Source: Clostridiaceae bacterium (GTDB lineage: Bacteria > Bacillota > Clostridia > Lachnospirales > Lachnospiraceae). From it: DNA of 64,000 bases. The notes below the pieces were generated by a model. It saw only the letters and a program-made list of their open reading frames with translations. It was not told the origin of the DNA and searched no databases. Shown piece after piece: positions 23,928 to 31,599 of the stretch. The stretch covers positions 124,001 through 188,000 of the forward strand of contig CABIXM010000005.1 in assembly GCA_902362725.1 (NCBI GenBank), written 5' to 3'. Made by a program: the position numbers and the translations under genes. Within the stretch, counting starts at the first letter, position 1; the number at the start of each line of letters is the position of its first letter.

Positions 23928-24899
23928 TTATTTGATCTCATTTACCAGATTGTTATTCTGGAAGAACTCCTTCACATTGTTCAGGGTGGTCTCCGCGATA
24001 TTAGACAGGGCTTCCTCAGTCAGGAACGCCTGATGGGAGGTCAGAAGCACGTTGGGCATGGACACCAGAAGCTGCAGGGTGGCGTCGTCCACGATTTCAC
24101 CGGAGCAGTCCTCGAAGAAGTAGTTGGCCTCCTCCTCGTATACATCCAGACCTACGGCGCGCAGCTGCTTGTTCCACAGGGCCTCTACCAGGGCAACGCT
24201 GTCTACCAGGGCGCCGCGGGAGGTGTTAATGAGGATGGCGCTGTCCTTCATGATGGCGAAGCGCTTCTCGTCTACCATGTGGTGGGTCTCGTCGGTCAGC
24301 GGGCAGTGCAGGGAGATGAAATCACTCTCGCGGAACAGGGTATCCAGATCCACGTAGTCGATGCCCTCCACCGGGTACATATCATAGGCAATGACTTTCA
24401 TGCCGAAGCCACGGCAGATGTCAATGAACATGCGGCCGATACGACCGGTTCCTACGACACCGACAGTCTTGCCGTACAGGTCCACGCCAGTCAGACCATT
24501 CAGGCTGAAATTGAACTCACGGGTACGGTTGTATGCCTTATGGGTCTTGCGGTTCAGGGTCAGCAAGAGGGCCATGGCATGCTCTGCTACCGCATGGGGG
24601 GAGTAAGCCGGTACGCGGACGGCCTTCAGGTCGCCCAAGGCCTTCAGATCCAGGTTGTTGTAGCCTGCGCAGCGCATGGCTACCATCTTTACGCCCAGCT
24701 TCTTCAGCTCATCCAGAACCTCTGCGTCGATGGTATCATTCACAAAGGCACACACCACGTCGCAGCCCTTCGCGGAGTCTACGGTCTGTGCATTCAGTTT
24801 ATGCTCCATGTAGCGGATATCAATCTCTCCATCGCTGTTCCACTTCTTAAAAGCCTCAATCTCATAAGGTTTTGCATCGAAAAACGCCATTTTAATCAT
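23928..24899 (-). CDS. ldhA: D-lactate dehydrogenase (D-2-hydroxyacid dehydrogenase family)
   Basis: Reduces pyruvate to D-lactate with NADH in the cytosol. 323 residues from the ATG at 24897-24899, which has an AGGAGG site; twenty more codons upstream are open but lack one. The NAD-binding Rossmann motif GVVGTGRIG is near 147-155. The family residues are seen in SRGALVDSVALVEAL (Arg), YEEEANYFFEDC (Glu region) and LLTSHQAFLTEEAL (catalytic His), and the YEEE..YFFED segment is typical of D-lactate dehydrogenases. It is monocistronic, divergent from the acetate-kinase-like gene, so two fermentation end-steps face each other. Confidence 0.92.
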   Translation of the reverse strand: MIKMAFFDAKPYEIEAFKKWNSDGEIDIRYMEHKLNAQTVDSAKGCDVVCAFVNDTIDAEVLDELKKLGVKMVAMRCAGYNNLDLKALGDLKAVRVPAYSPHAVAEHAMALLLTLNRKTHKAYNRTREFNFSLNGLTGVDLYGKTVGVVGTGRIGRMFIDICRGFGMKVIAYDMYPVEGIDYVDLDTLFRESDFISLHCPLTDETHHMVDEKRFAIMKDSAILINTSRGALVDSVALVEALWNKQLRAVGLDVYEEEANYFFEDCSGEIVDDATLQLLVSMPNVLLTSHQAFLTEEALSNIAETTLNNVKEFFQNNNLVNEIK

Positions 24900-25122
24900 A
24901 ATATTTCCTCCTGTGCGAGCTGCATCGGAAAATGAATTCGTTACTGTGAACCGTAACATGAATTACAAATTTTCACTCACTGCTTTTTTATATTGTGTAT
25001 GCTTTTGGTTTTTGCTATACTAATAAAATAACAGGAGATTTCTGTTTTGACAAGATTATAAGTGATATTTTTTTAACAATATTGTGTATTTTTTAACGAA
25101 CAATCTGCTTTGGAGGGGTTTT

Positions 25123-26310
25123 ATGAAGGTTTTAGTCTGCAATGCCGGGAGCACGTCTCTCAAATTCAAACTATTCAACATGCCCGCTGAGGAGGTGCTT
25201 GCCGAAGGAAAAGTAGAGCGCGTCGGCACCGACACAGCGATTTTCCATTTTTCCAAACCGGACGGTTTCCGCATCTTCCAGGAGAATCTCTCCATTCCTA
25301 CCTATACAGAAGGCATTCAGCTCTTTCTGGACCGGATTCTCGATAAAGAGAACGGGGTTCTGGGGAATCTGTCTGAGCTCGCACGGGTGGGATTCAAGAC
25401 GGTGCTCTCCAGGGACCATTACGGCATCCACGAGCTGACGCCCGAGGTGCTTCAGGGCATGGAGGACTACATGGTAGTGGCTCCGGCCCACAATAAGCCT
25501 TATCTGGAGGCTATCCGCCAGTTTCAGAAGCTGACGCCCGACGCCATGCTGGTAGGTGCTTTTGAGACGGCTTTCCATCAGACCATCCCGCAGGAGCGGC
25601 GTATCTACGGCATCCCCTGGGAGTGGTACGAGACTTACGGCATCCAGCGCCTGGGGTATCACGGCGCTTCCCATAGCTACGTGGCCGAGACCCTGACCGA
25701 CCTGTACGGATCCACAGGCAAGGCCATCTCCTGTCACCTGGGCGGCAGCGGTTCCTTATGTGCCATCGACGACGGGAAAAGCGTCGACACCAGCTTCGGT
25801 ATCTCCCTGCAGGTGGGCGTGATTCAATCCAACCGCTGCGGCGATATCGACCCCTTCATTGTTCCCTTTTTACAGAAGGAGGGGCTTTCCCTGGATGAGG
25901 TTTTGGATGGCCTGACGAAGCGGGGAGGACTCCTTGGCATCTCCGGCGTCAGCAATGACCTTCGGGACGTACAGGAAGCCGCTGACGCAGGAAATGACCG
26001 TGCCAAGCTCGCCATCGACGTCTTCTGCAATGGCATCGTCCGTCACATCGGCGCTTACTACGCAGAGCTGGGCGGCCTTGATCATCTGGTCTTCACCGGC
26101 GGCATCGGCGAGCACGGCACCCGCATCCGCGAGTCCGTCTGCCATCAGTTAGCACATATGGGGATTCTATTAGATGATAAAAAAAATCAGAACTGTACCG
26201 GAGCGAACACGGTGATTTCCCGCGACAATTCCCCGGTTACCATCCACGTCATCCCGGCCAACGAAGAGCTGGGTGTGGCAAGAAAAACTTACGCCTATCT
26301 CAGGACCTAA
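25123..26310 (+). CDS. ackA: Acetate/propionate kinase family protein, divergent
   Basis: ASKHA-fold acyl kinase that in the family interconverts acyl phosphate and ADP with acid and ATP. 395 residues from the ATG behind GGAGGGG. Conserved pieces are VCNAGSTSLKFKLF at 4-17, YHGASHSY (catalytic His region), HLGGSGSLCAI, SNRCGDIDP (catalytic Arg) and FTGGIGEHG. The usual substrate-binding segment GHRVVHGG is not recognisable: the equivalent stretch reads RVGFKTVLSRDHYG. No pta gene is adjacent. It may therefore be a subfamily with another acid substrate; the symbol is used in the family sense. It has a strong terminator downstream. Confidence 0.8.
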   Translation: MKVLVCNAGSTSLKFKLFNMPAEEVLAEGKVERVGTDTAIFHFSKPDGFRIFQENLSIPTYTEGIQLFLDRILDKENGVLGNLSELARVGFKTVLSRDHYGIHELTPEVLQGMEDYMVVAPAHNKPYLEAIRQFQKLTPDAMLVGAFETAFHQTIPQERRIYGIPWEWYETYGIQRLGYHGASHSYVAETLTDLYGSTGKAISCHLGGSGSLCAIDDGKSVDTSFGISLQVGVIQSNRCGDIDPFIVPFLQKEGLSLDEVLDGLTKRGGLLGISGVSNDLRDVQEAADAGNDRAKLAIDVFCNGIVRHIGAYYAELGGLDHLVFTGGIGEHGTRIRESVCHQLAHMGILLDDKKNQNCTGANTVISRDNSPVTIHVIPANEELGVARKTYAYLRT

Positions 26311-26334
26311 CACGGTCCGATCACATTCCCCTCG

Positions 26335-26373
26335 AAAAGGGCTCCGTCCATTGGACAGGGCCCCTTTCTTTTT
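26335..26373 (+). terminator. Terminator of the acetate-kinase-like gene
   Basis: AAAGGGC-TCCGTCC pairs with GGACAGGGCCCCTTT around ATT, then CTTTTT. Immediately followed by the 64-bp tandem repeat. Confidence 0.85.
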
Positions 26374-26501
26374 GCAACCATCTACCACTGCGCCGCAGTG
26401 CGATACTATTTTTTATGTAACAGGGGATTCCATAGGAGCAACCATCTACCACTGCGCCGCAGTGCGATACTATTTTTTATGTAACAGGGGATTCCATAGG
26501 A
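26374..26501 (+). repeat. Two tandem 64-bp units related to repeat family 3
   Basis: Units start at 26374 and 26438 and are identical by eye over 64 bases. Each carries ACCATCTACCACTGCGCCG, also present in family 3 copy A, then GCAGTGCGATACTATTTTTT and a tail ending ATTCCATAGGA. The second tail can pair with GGAATTTCCTGTTA just downstream. They look like fragments of family 3 elements duplicated in place. Confidence 0.85.
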
Positions 26502-26521
26502 ATTTCCTGTTACATGGATAA

Positions 26522-26555
26522 AAAGCGCTTCACCCCGCATCGGGTGAAGCGCTTT
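26522..26555 (-). terminator. Terminator of the GH25 lysozyme gene
   Basis: AAAGCGCTTCACCC and GGGTGAAGCGCTTT form a perfect 14-bp stem. On the minus strand it is followed by TTTTATCC, 17 bases after the lysozyme stop codon. Confidence 0.9.
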
Positions 26556-26571
26556 CGCCTGCCTGTCATTT

Positions 26572-28515
26572 TTAGATGGAACTGATATTCATATCCACAT
26601 TGCCCGGCACGCCGTCCACAGAACCCTTGGAGGTGTTCTGCCAGATGTCGTAGCGTCCGCCGTAGCCGCACTTTTCTGCGTAGTGGGCTACCCAGATGCG
26701 GTAGCTGCCGAACTGGGATACGTCCAGATGGGACGCGAACCAGCTCTTGCTTGCGTAGACCATGGGCTTGTAACCGGAGTTTGCCACAGTGTTGCAGAAT
26801 GCCACGGTAATCCTGGTCCGTTCTGCCTTGGAAAGTCCGTCCGCACGGCCTCTTCCGCCTGCCGCGTACTCGCTGTCGATGGCGATGGGCATGTTGATGC
26901 CGTACTGGTTCGCCAGCTTCACGGCCATACTTGCTTCCTCTACAGCCTCAGCCTCGGTAATGGCCTGACTGAAGAAGTAGATACCTACACGCAGGCCTGC
27001 TGCCTTGGCGCCGGAAATATGGGATGCGAACTTCGGATCCTGAACCAGGACACCGGAACCGTAACCACGGTAGCCGCAGCGGATGATCGCGAAGTTGATG
27101 CCCGCGTTCTTTACCTTCTGCCAGTTGATACCGCTCTGATACTTGGACACGTCGATTCCGATGGTGCCGGAGCGGACGCCCTCGCTGCTGAAGGTGTACT
27201 GGATCCCCTGGATAACCTGAGTTCCGGTCACTTTATTGCCATTTTTATCGAAATAATAGGTTGCTCCGTCGATGGTCTGCCAGCCGGTGTATTTCACGCC
27301 GCTTGCGCTGTCCTCGTATACCGGATCGCTGCTGGTGTCATAGACCGGCGCGCTGCTGGTATCGTAGACAATCTTCTCCGTGGGCGCTGCCTTCAGAAGC
27401 ATCAGACCGCGGACTACCACGCTGGCCGCCGGAGTGGTGGTCGACAACGCTTCGGAAGCCGAGGGTTCGCTGGGACTCGGGCTGGGGCTCGGAGTCTCGC
27501 TGGGACTCGGGCTTGTACTCGGGCTGGGGCTCGGAGTCTCGCTGGGACTCGGGCTTGTACTCGGGCTGGGGCTCGGAGTCTCACTGGGACTCGGGCTTGT
27601 ACTCGGGGTCTCGCTGGGACTCGTACTCGGGCTGGGGCTCGGAGTCTCGCTGGGACTCGTACTCGGGCTCGGCGTCGTATTCGTTGTCATATCCGCGCCG
27701 CAGCGGTCACATTTCTTGTCCCCGTTGCTGTCCACATGATCTGCAGCCGGCTCGGAAATAATCTTCGCGTACATGGGCGTACCGTATTTATCCAGCTTCT
27801 GCTTGGCATATACCAACTGTCCCCACTGATCTACCTTCTGCTTCGGCTCGGTCTTGGCGGACTCCACATATTCCACCGTATCCTTCAGGGTCTGGGCCGT
27901 ACCTGCGCTGTCGTTGCCGGTAGTATTGGAATCCTCCTTGGCCACGTTGATCTGGCTCTCGCTCTTGATCTCCGCGGATACGTCCACTGCTTTATACTCG
28001 ATATTGGCCTTGACGTCCGCCGTGATATCCGCCGGTACGCTGTAGCCGCCGGAAGCCTTCATGGATACCGTACACTTGCCCGGCTTCATGGACTTCACGT
28101 AGATAATGCCGTCCTTATCCTTATCTGTATAGCTCTCCGTCTTCTTGGCGGAATCGGTCACAGTCACCTCAAAGGCTGTTCCGGTAATGACCTTTCCGGT
28201 CTTCTGGTTTACGATCTGAATCTTCAGATCCTTATCCAGGGAAGTCGCCTTCAAAACCACCGAAATCTCCTTGGCATCCACCTTCGCCATCTGTGTGTTG
28301 TCTCCATCCAGACGGGTCAGCTCAGCCACATAAGACTTGTTCATGGTCAGTCCGATGACACTGGCCTCTGCAGTCTCCTCCTCAGAATCCTGCTGCAGAT
28401 CCGTCACAGTCGGAATCATATCCTCCGACACCTGTGTTCTGGAGCTGCAGCCGCCAAGCAACGACACAGTCAGAACCGCAGAGAGCAGTAATGCCCCCAC
28501 TCGTTTCGCTTTCAT
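26572..28515 (-). CDS. Secreted GH25 lysozyme lipoprotein with Ser/Pro/Thr repeat linker
   Basis: 647 residues. Lipobox LLGGC (Cys23) predicts attachment to the outer face of the membrane. Residues about 45-260 form an Ig-like or beta-rich region of unknown family. Then comes a low-complexity linker (about 280-350) of SPSPST/SPSETP units encoded by a 42-bp DNA repeat. A single choline-binding-like repeat (GWQTIDGATYYFDKNGN) precedes the C-terminal GH25 muramidase domain (about 440-647), which has DVSKYQSGINW and AIDSEY with the catalytic acids. It should cut the glycan strand of peptidoglycan. A CKKC-like zinc-finger remnant (KKCDRCGAD) precedes the linker. Confidence 0.9.
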   Translation of the reverse strand: MKAKRVGALLLSAVLTVSLLGGCSSRTQVSEDMIPTVTDLQQDSEEETAEASVIGLTMNKSYVAELTRLDGDNTQMAKVDAKEISVVLKATSLDKDLKIQIVNQKTGKVITGTAFEVTVTDSAKKTESYTDKDKDGIIYVKSMKPGKCTVSMKASGGYSVPADITADVKANIEYKAVDVSAEIKSESQINVAKEDSNTTGNDSAGTAQTLKDTVEYVESAKTEPKQKVDQWGQLVYAKQKLDKYGTPMYAKIISEPAADHVDSNGDKKCDRCGADMTTNTTPSPSTSPSETPSPSPSTSPSETPSTSPSPSETPSPSPSTSPSPSETPSPSPSTSPSPSETPSPSPSPSEPSASEALSTTTPAASVVVRGLMLLKAAPTEKIVYDTSSAPVYDTSSDPVYEDSASGVKYTGWQTIDGATYYFDKNGNKVTGTQVIQGIQYTFSSEGVRSGTIGIDVSKYQSGINWQKVKNAGINFAIIRCGYRGYGSGVLVQDPKFASHISGAKAAGLRVGIYFFSQAITEAEAVEEASMAVKLANQYGINMPIAIDSEYAAGGRGRADGLSKAERTRITVAFCNTVANSGYKPMVYASKSWFASHLDVSQFGSYRIWVAHYAEKCGYGGRYDIWQNTSKGSVDGVPGNVDMNISSI

Positions 28516-28654
28516 AATACCTCCTCATTTGTTCCTCGGCCCCTTTTATCGGGGCTTTATTTCTGCTGCTTTGGATTAGCAGTCATTGTCCTATATAATA
28601 TAACACCTATATTTGTAGTTTTCAACCGCCCGGGCCGAATTTTTTACAAAATTG

Positions 28655-29191
28655 TTACAACAATTTCTGGTAATCCTCTTTCAGGAAGCGATGGTAAATG
28701 AGGTGTCCCATCTCTTCCTTTACACAGTAATAGTACTCGTCCACGGACGGATCCTCGAAATGCAGGGCTTCGTCAAAGTCCGAGCCCTCCGGCATCTCCT
28801 CGCACACGTAAGCACCGAACTTCTCGAAGACCGCCTTCACATCCCCCACGCTCTTATCGTGGGGATTGGAAAACAGGTCAATGATGGCTTTCAGGAAGGC
28901 CACGTCGCCCATGTGCTCATGGACGTACTTTGCGCCCTCCGGCGGCACGCTGACCTCGATGCGGCCTGCGCTTACCCGGAAGCTCATAGCTCCCAGCACG
29001 CTCTTTCTATCTGCAAATAGAGCCGTAAGCTCCGTTACCATTTCCTTCGCTGTCTCACAATTTGTTCCCAGTAAAAGATTCAAGGAGGCCACGGGGTAGT
29101 AAAGCCTCATGGTCTCCTCTTCAAACCCGAGCTTCAGCTGGGCCTCTTTCATCTGGTCAATGAGATTCTGTTCCAGTCTCTCTTTTCCCAT
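28655..29191 (-). CDS. Uncharacterised protein, possibly DUF3877
   Basis: 178 residues, soluble, acidic, no signal peptide. Mostly helical, with the pattern LGFEEETMRLYYPVASLNLLLG near the start and DEYYYCVKEEMGHLIYHRFLKEDY at the end. I associate it from memory with DUF3877, a family seen in Clostridia, but cannot confirm that. It lies seven bases before the stop of the PrsA-like gene upstream, so it is the last gene of the mfd-prsA operon or read through from it. No function can be given. Confidence 0.65.
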   Translation of the reverse strand: MGKERLEQNLIDQMKEAQLKLGFEEETMRLYYPVASLNLLLGTNCETAKEMVTELTALFADRKSVLGAMSFRVSAGRIEVSVPPEGAKYVHEHMGDVAFLKAIIDLFSNPHDKSVGDVKAVFEKFGAYVCEEMPEGSDFDEALHFEDPSVDEYYYCVKEEMGHLIYHRFLKEDYQKLL

Positions 29192-29198
29192 AATGATA

Positions 29199-30260
29199 TT
29201 ATTCCTCCGCAGTCTCGGTGTTCAGTTTATAGATGCGGTCAAAGGTCAGATCCGCCAGCACGTCGTCCCTGGTCTCGAAAGCATGTCCCTCTTCCAGTTC
29301 CGTGCATTTCTCCTGATACAGAGTGTTCTTGCGCTCGGTCACAATGGAATCCTTCTTATTGGCTGTGGCATCCTCGTCAAAGGTGCTGACCATCTGTACC
29401 GCGTAGTATCCGGTATCTGTATCCACGATCTCAGCGAGCTCGCCGTCCTTCAGTGCGTCTGCAGCAGTGCGTACCTCCTCGGCCGGTGTGGTGCTGTCCG
29501 CGCCGTAAGTGGTCTCGCTGGCTGAGAGCTTGGAGTTCTCATCCCGGTTCTCATTGGCCGCGTCCACGGCTGCCTTCAGGTCGCCGCTCTCCCTGGCCGC
29601 GTCCAGGATATCCTGAAGCTCCTGCTTCTTCGCCGCCTTCTCCTCGTCGGTCAGATCGATGGTATTGCCGTCATCGTCTGTCTCGGTACCTGCGGTGGAC
29701 ATGTATACATAGACGATGCGCTTCTGCGCCGCTTCTTCATCAGAAACCTCCGTATCCACATCCACGGTCAGCGGCGCGAACATCTTCTCCTGAATGGTCA
29801 TCAGGGTCAGCACATGCTCCACATCCGCCTCGGTCACGCCCAGGGCGTTCTGCACCTTGGTGTCATTATCCTTCATAAACTGAGCTGCTGCGTCAGCAAT
29901 CGCTGTCTTTTCGTCATCCGTGACTTCCACGCCATAGTTCTCTGCCTCAGCCTCCAGCACATACATCTGATTGAACTGCTCCATCAGGCTTGTTTTTGCG
30001 GTCTCGCCGTATATGGTGCCGGTACCGGACAGGTCCTGGCCATATACATTGGTCATACCCAGCATGGATCCGTAGTAGGACTCCATCTGCGCCTGCTGAT
30101 AGCGGAGCAGGAAGCTTACCTCTCCCAGGGGCACATTGGTCGTCTCGTCCATCACTGCCACGGTCTGTGTACCGTCCAGCGTATTGCTTTTTCCACATCC
30201 TGCCAGCGCGCCCGTAAGCATCAGTCCGGCTGCCAGAACTGCGATTCCTTTTTTCATCAT
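29199..30260 (-). CDS. PrsA-like foldase lipoprotein 1
   Basis: 353 residues from the ATG at 30258-30260, preceded by AGGAAAGGA. Lipobox GALAGC (Cys22 or 23) predicts a membrane-anchored protein outside the cell. The architecture is a SurA/PrsA-type N-terminal helical domain and a parvulin-like region (YVYMSTAG... to TGYYAVQMVSTFDE). It probably helps fold secreted proteins. A second PrsA-like gene lies 283 bases upstream, separated by repeat family 1 copy B. The parvulin domain looks degenerate, so chaperone rather than isomerase action is likely. Confidence 0.82.
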   Translation of the reverse strand: MMKKGIAVLAAGLMLTGALAGCGKSNTLDGTQTVAVMDETTNVPLGEVSFLLRYQQAQMESYYGSMLGMTNVYGQDLSGTGTIYGETAKTSLMEQFNQMYVLEAEAENYGVEVTDDEKTAIADAAAQFMKDNDTKVQNALGVTEADVEHVLTLMTIQEKMFAPLTVDVDTEVSDEEAAQKRIVYVYMSTAGTETDDDGNTIDLTDEEKAAKKQELQDILDAARESGDLKAAVDAANENRDENSKLSASETTYGADSTTPAEEVRTAADALKDGELAEIVDTDTGYYAVQMVSTFDEDATANKKDSIVTERKNTLYQEKCTELEEGHAFETRDDVLADLTFDRIYKLNTETAEE

Positions 30261-30329
30261 TTTTGTAAATCCTTTCCTGCCCGCCTCTATGAAAAAGCGA
30301 GGTATTCTGAAACTACTATCCACTTACAC

Positions 30330-30452
30330 TATTCCGCGAGGTGTTTCCGCACATTTTGCGCGGAAATCCCGGGTTCTTCAGCGCGAAATCGCATAAGATG
30401 CGATTTCTGTGCATCGCGAAGCGCGTTACTGAAAACGAAGTGAACAGTAACC
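30330..30452 (+). repeat. Repeat family 1, copy B
   Basis: On the plus strand: CGCGAGGTG, hairpin TTTCCGC/GCGGAAA, TCCCGGG, hairpin GAAATCGCAT-AAG-ATGCGATTTC, TGTGCATCGCG, hairpin GTTACTG (30425-30431)/CAGTAAC (30445-30451) around AAAACGAAGTGAA. It is the same order as copies A and C with different stems. It lies between the two PrsA-like genes, antisense to them. Confidence 0.85.
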
Positions 30453-30543
30453 ATTCTGGATTTATTATAGCCGTTTTTGTCGCTGCGGGCAAGGCTTTCT
30501 TGTGTTTCCCTCGAGATTTCACCTTGTTTTCACAACTTCATTT

Positions 30544-31599
30544 TCAGGAGTGGGTTCCGTCTCCGCCAATCTCTGTGACGAGCCCGTCTACCTGTACCGT
30601 ATCCCAGACTTTTTCGTCCACCTGAAGCGGTGTCTCTTCCGCCCAGGCGTCCTCCAGACTCTTAAGATGCTCCTGCTTCGCGGATTCCTTCAGTTCCTCC
30701 AGTCGGTCCGCGGTGGCGTCCTCATCCAGATCGGAGACATGCTGTATCACATACCAGCCTTCCTCCGTGGTGACGACCTCCGACACGCCGCCCACCGGCA
30801 GCTCCCGGGCCTTCTGCGCCACATCCGGGTGGGCTCCGCCGTCGGTCTCTTCATTAAAATACACGTCGATGACCGTATGGGGGTACTGTTCGCCCGCCGC
30901 TGAAATATCGCCAAGCTCTGCCGCCAGAGCCGCAAAATTCTCCGCGTCCTTCTGAATCTTCTGAAGCTCTTCCTCTGTAAATGGGGTGTAATTGCCCTCC
31001 AGATCATAGAGTCCTGTGTTGGAAAACAGTGCGTAGGTCAGCCTGCCGACCCTTGCCTCTTCCTCGCTTATCTCCGGCTCGTATTCCGCCCGGATAGCCT
31101 CAGCCACCTTACCCGCCAGCTCGTTGCGGGTAAGATAGCGTTCCACACTCTCCCGGTCCGCCCCGGCAGCCTTAAGCACCGCCTCTGTGTTATTTTCCAT
31201 AAAATTCTGTGCCCGGAAGGCAATCTGCTCCTGCTCCTCGTCGGTCAGTGTCACGCCATACTCGGACGCGTGGGCGCACAGAAGATGGAGCTCCGTCAGG
31301 GTGTCCAGCACGCTGCTCTTCAGAAGCTCCGCCAGGGTCTGGCCGCTGTCGTCGGCCTCCTGCTGCCACAGGGTCTCCCCGAAGCTTTCATAGTAGGCGT
31401 ATTCCCACTGCTCCTGCAGCATCCGGGTATAGAACAGGGCCTCTTCCAGGTAAATGGGTTCGTCGCCCAGGGTGGCCAGGGCCGTTCCGGTCTCCTGCTC
31501 CAGCGCCCGCGGAACGGACGCTTCCCGTTTCCCGCAGCCGATCACCGTCACTGCCGCCAGCACCACAAGGATTCCAAGCTTCTTTAAATTTTTTCTCAT
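30544..31599 (-). CDS. PrsA-like foldase lipoprotein 2
   Basis: 351 residues with lipobox VTVIGC (Cys22). An N-terminal helical chaperone region is followed by a parvulin-type rotamase region (VIDVYFNEE, ARELPVGGVSEVVTTEEGWYVIQHVSD), which is better conserved than in the neighbouring paralogue. Expected outside the membrane in folding of exported proteins. Its ATG overlaps the stop of mfd (ATGA), so it is translationally coupled to mfd. Confidence 0.85.
   Translation of the reverse strand: MRKNLKKLGILVVLAAVTVIGCGKREASVPRALEQETGTALATLGDEPIYLEEALFYTRMLQEQWEYAYYESFGETLWQQEADDSGQTLAELLKSSVLDTLTELHLLCAHASEYGVTLTDEEQEQIAFRAQNFMENNTEAVLKAAGADRESVERYLTRNELAGKVAEAIRAEYEPEISEEEARVGRLTYALFSNTGLYDLEGNYTPFTEEELQKIQKDAENFAALAAELGDISAAGEQYPHTVIDVYFNEETDGGAHPDVAQKARELPVGGVSEVVTTEEGWYVIQHVSDLDEDATADRLEELKESAKQEHLKSLEDAWAEETPLQVDEKVWDTVQVDGLVTEIGGDGTHS

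Noticed and set aside
25070..25090. Rex operator between the lactate dehydrogenase and acetate-kinase-like genes
   Set aside because: TTAACAATATTGTG has a short palindrome and the context is attractive, but it does not fit the TTGTTAANNNNTTAACAA consensus well enough.
26273..26521. 82-codon frame across the 64-bp tandem repeat
   Set aside because: The frame repeats itself with the DNA repeat and overlaps the terminator of the upstream gene.
27465..27680. Intergenic minisatellite or CRISPR-like array
   Set aside because: The repeat is in frame inside the lysozyme gene and encodes a Ser/Pro/Thr linker.
26683..28491. 602-codon open frame antisense to the GH25 lysozyme gene
   Set aside because: Mirrors the codon pattern of the sense gene, has no family features and lies opposite a gene with clear lipobox and catalytic motifs.
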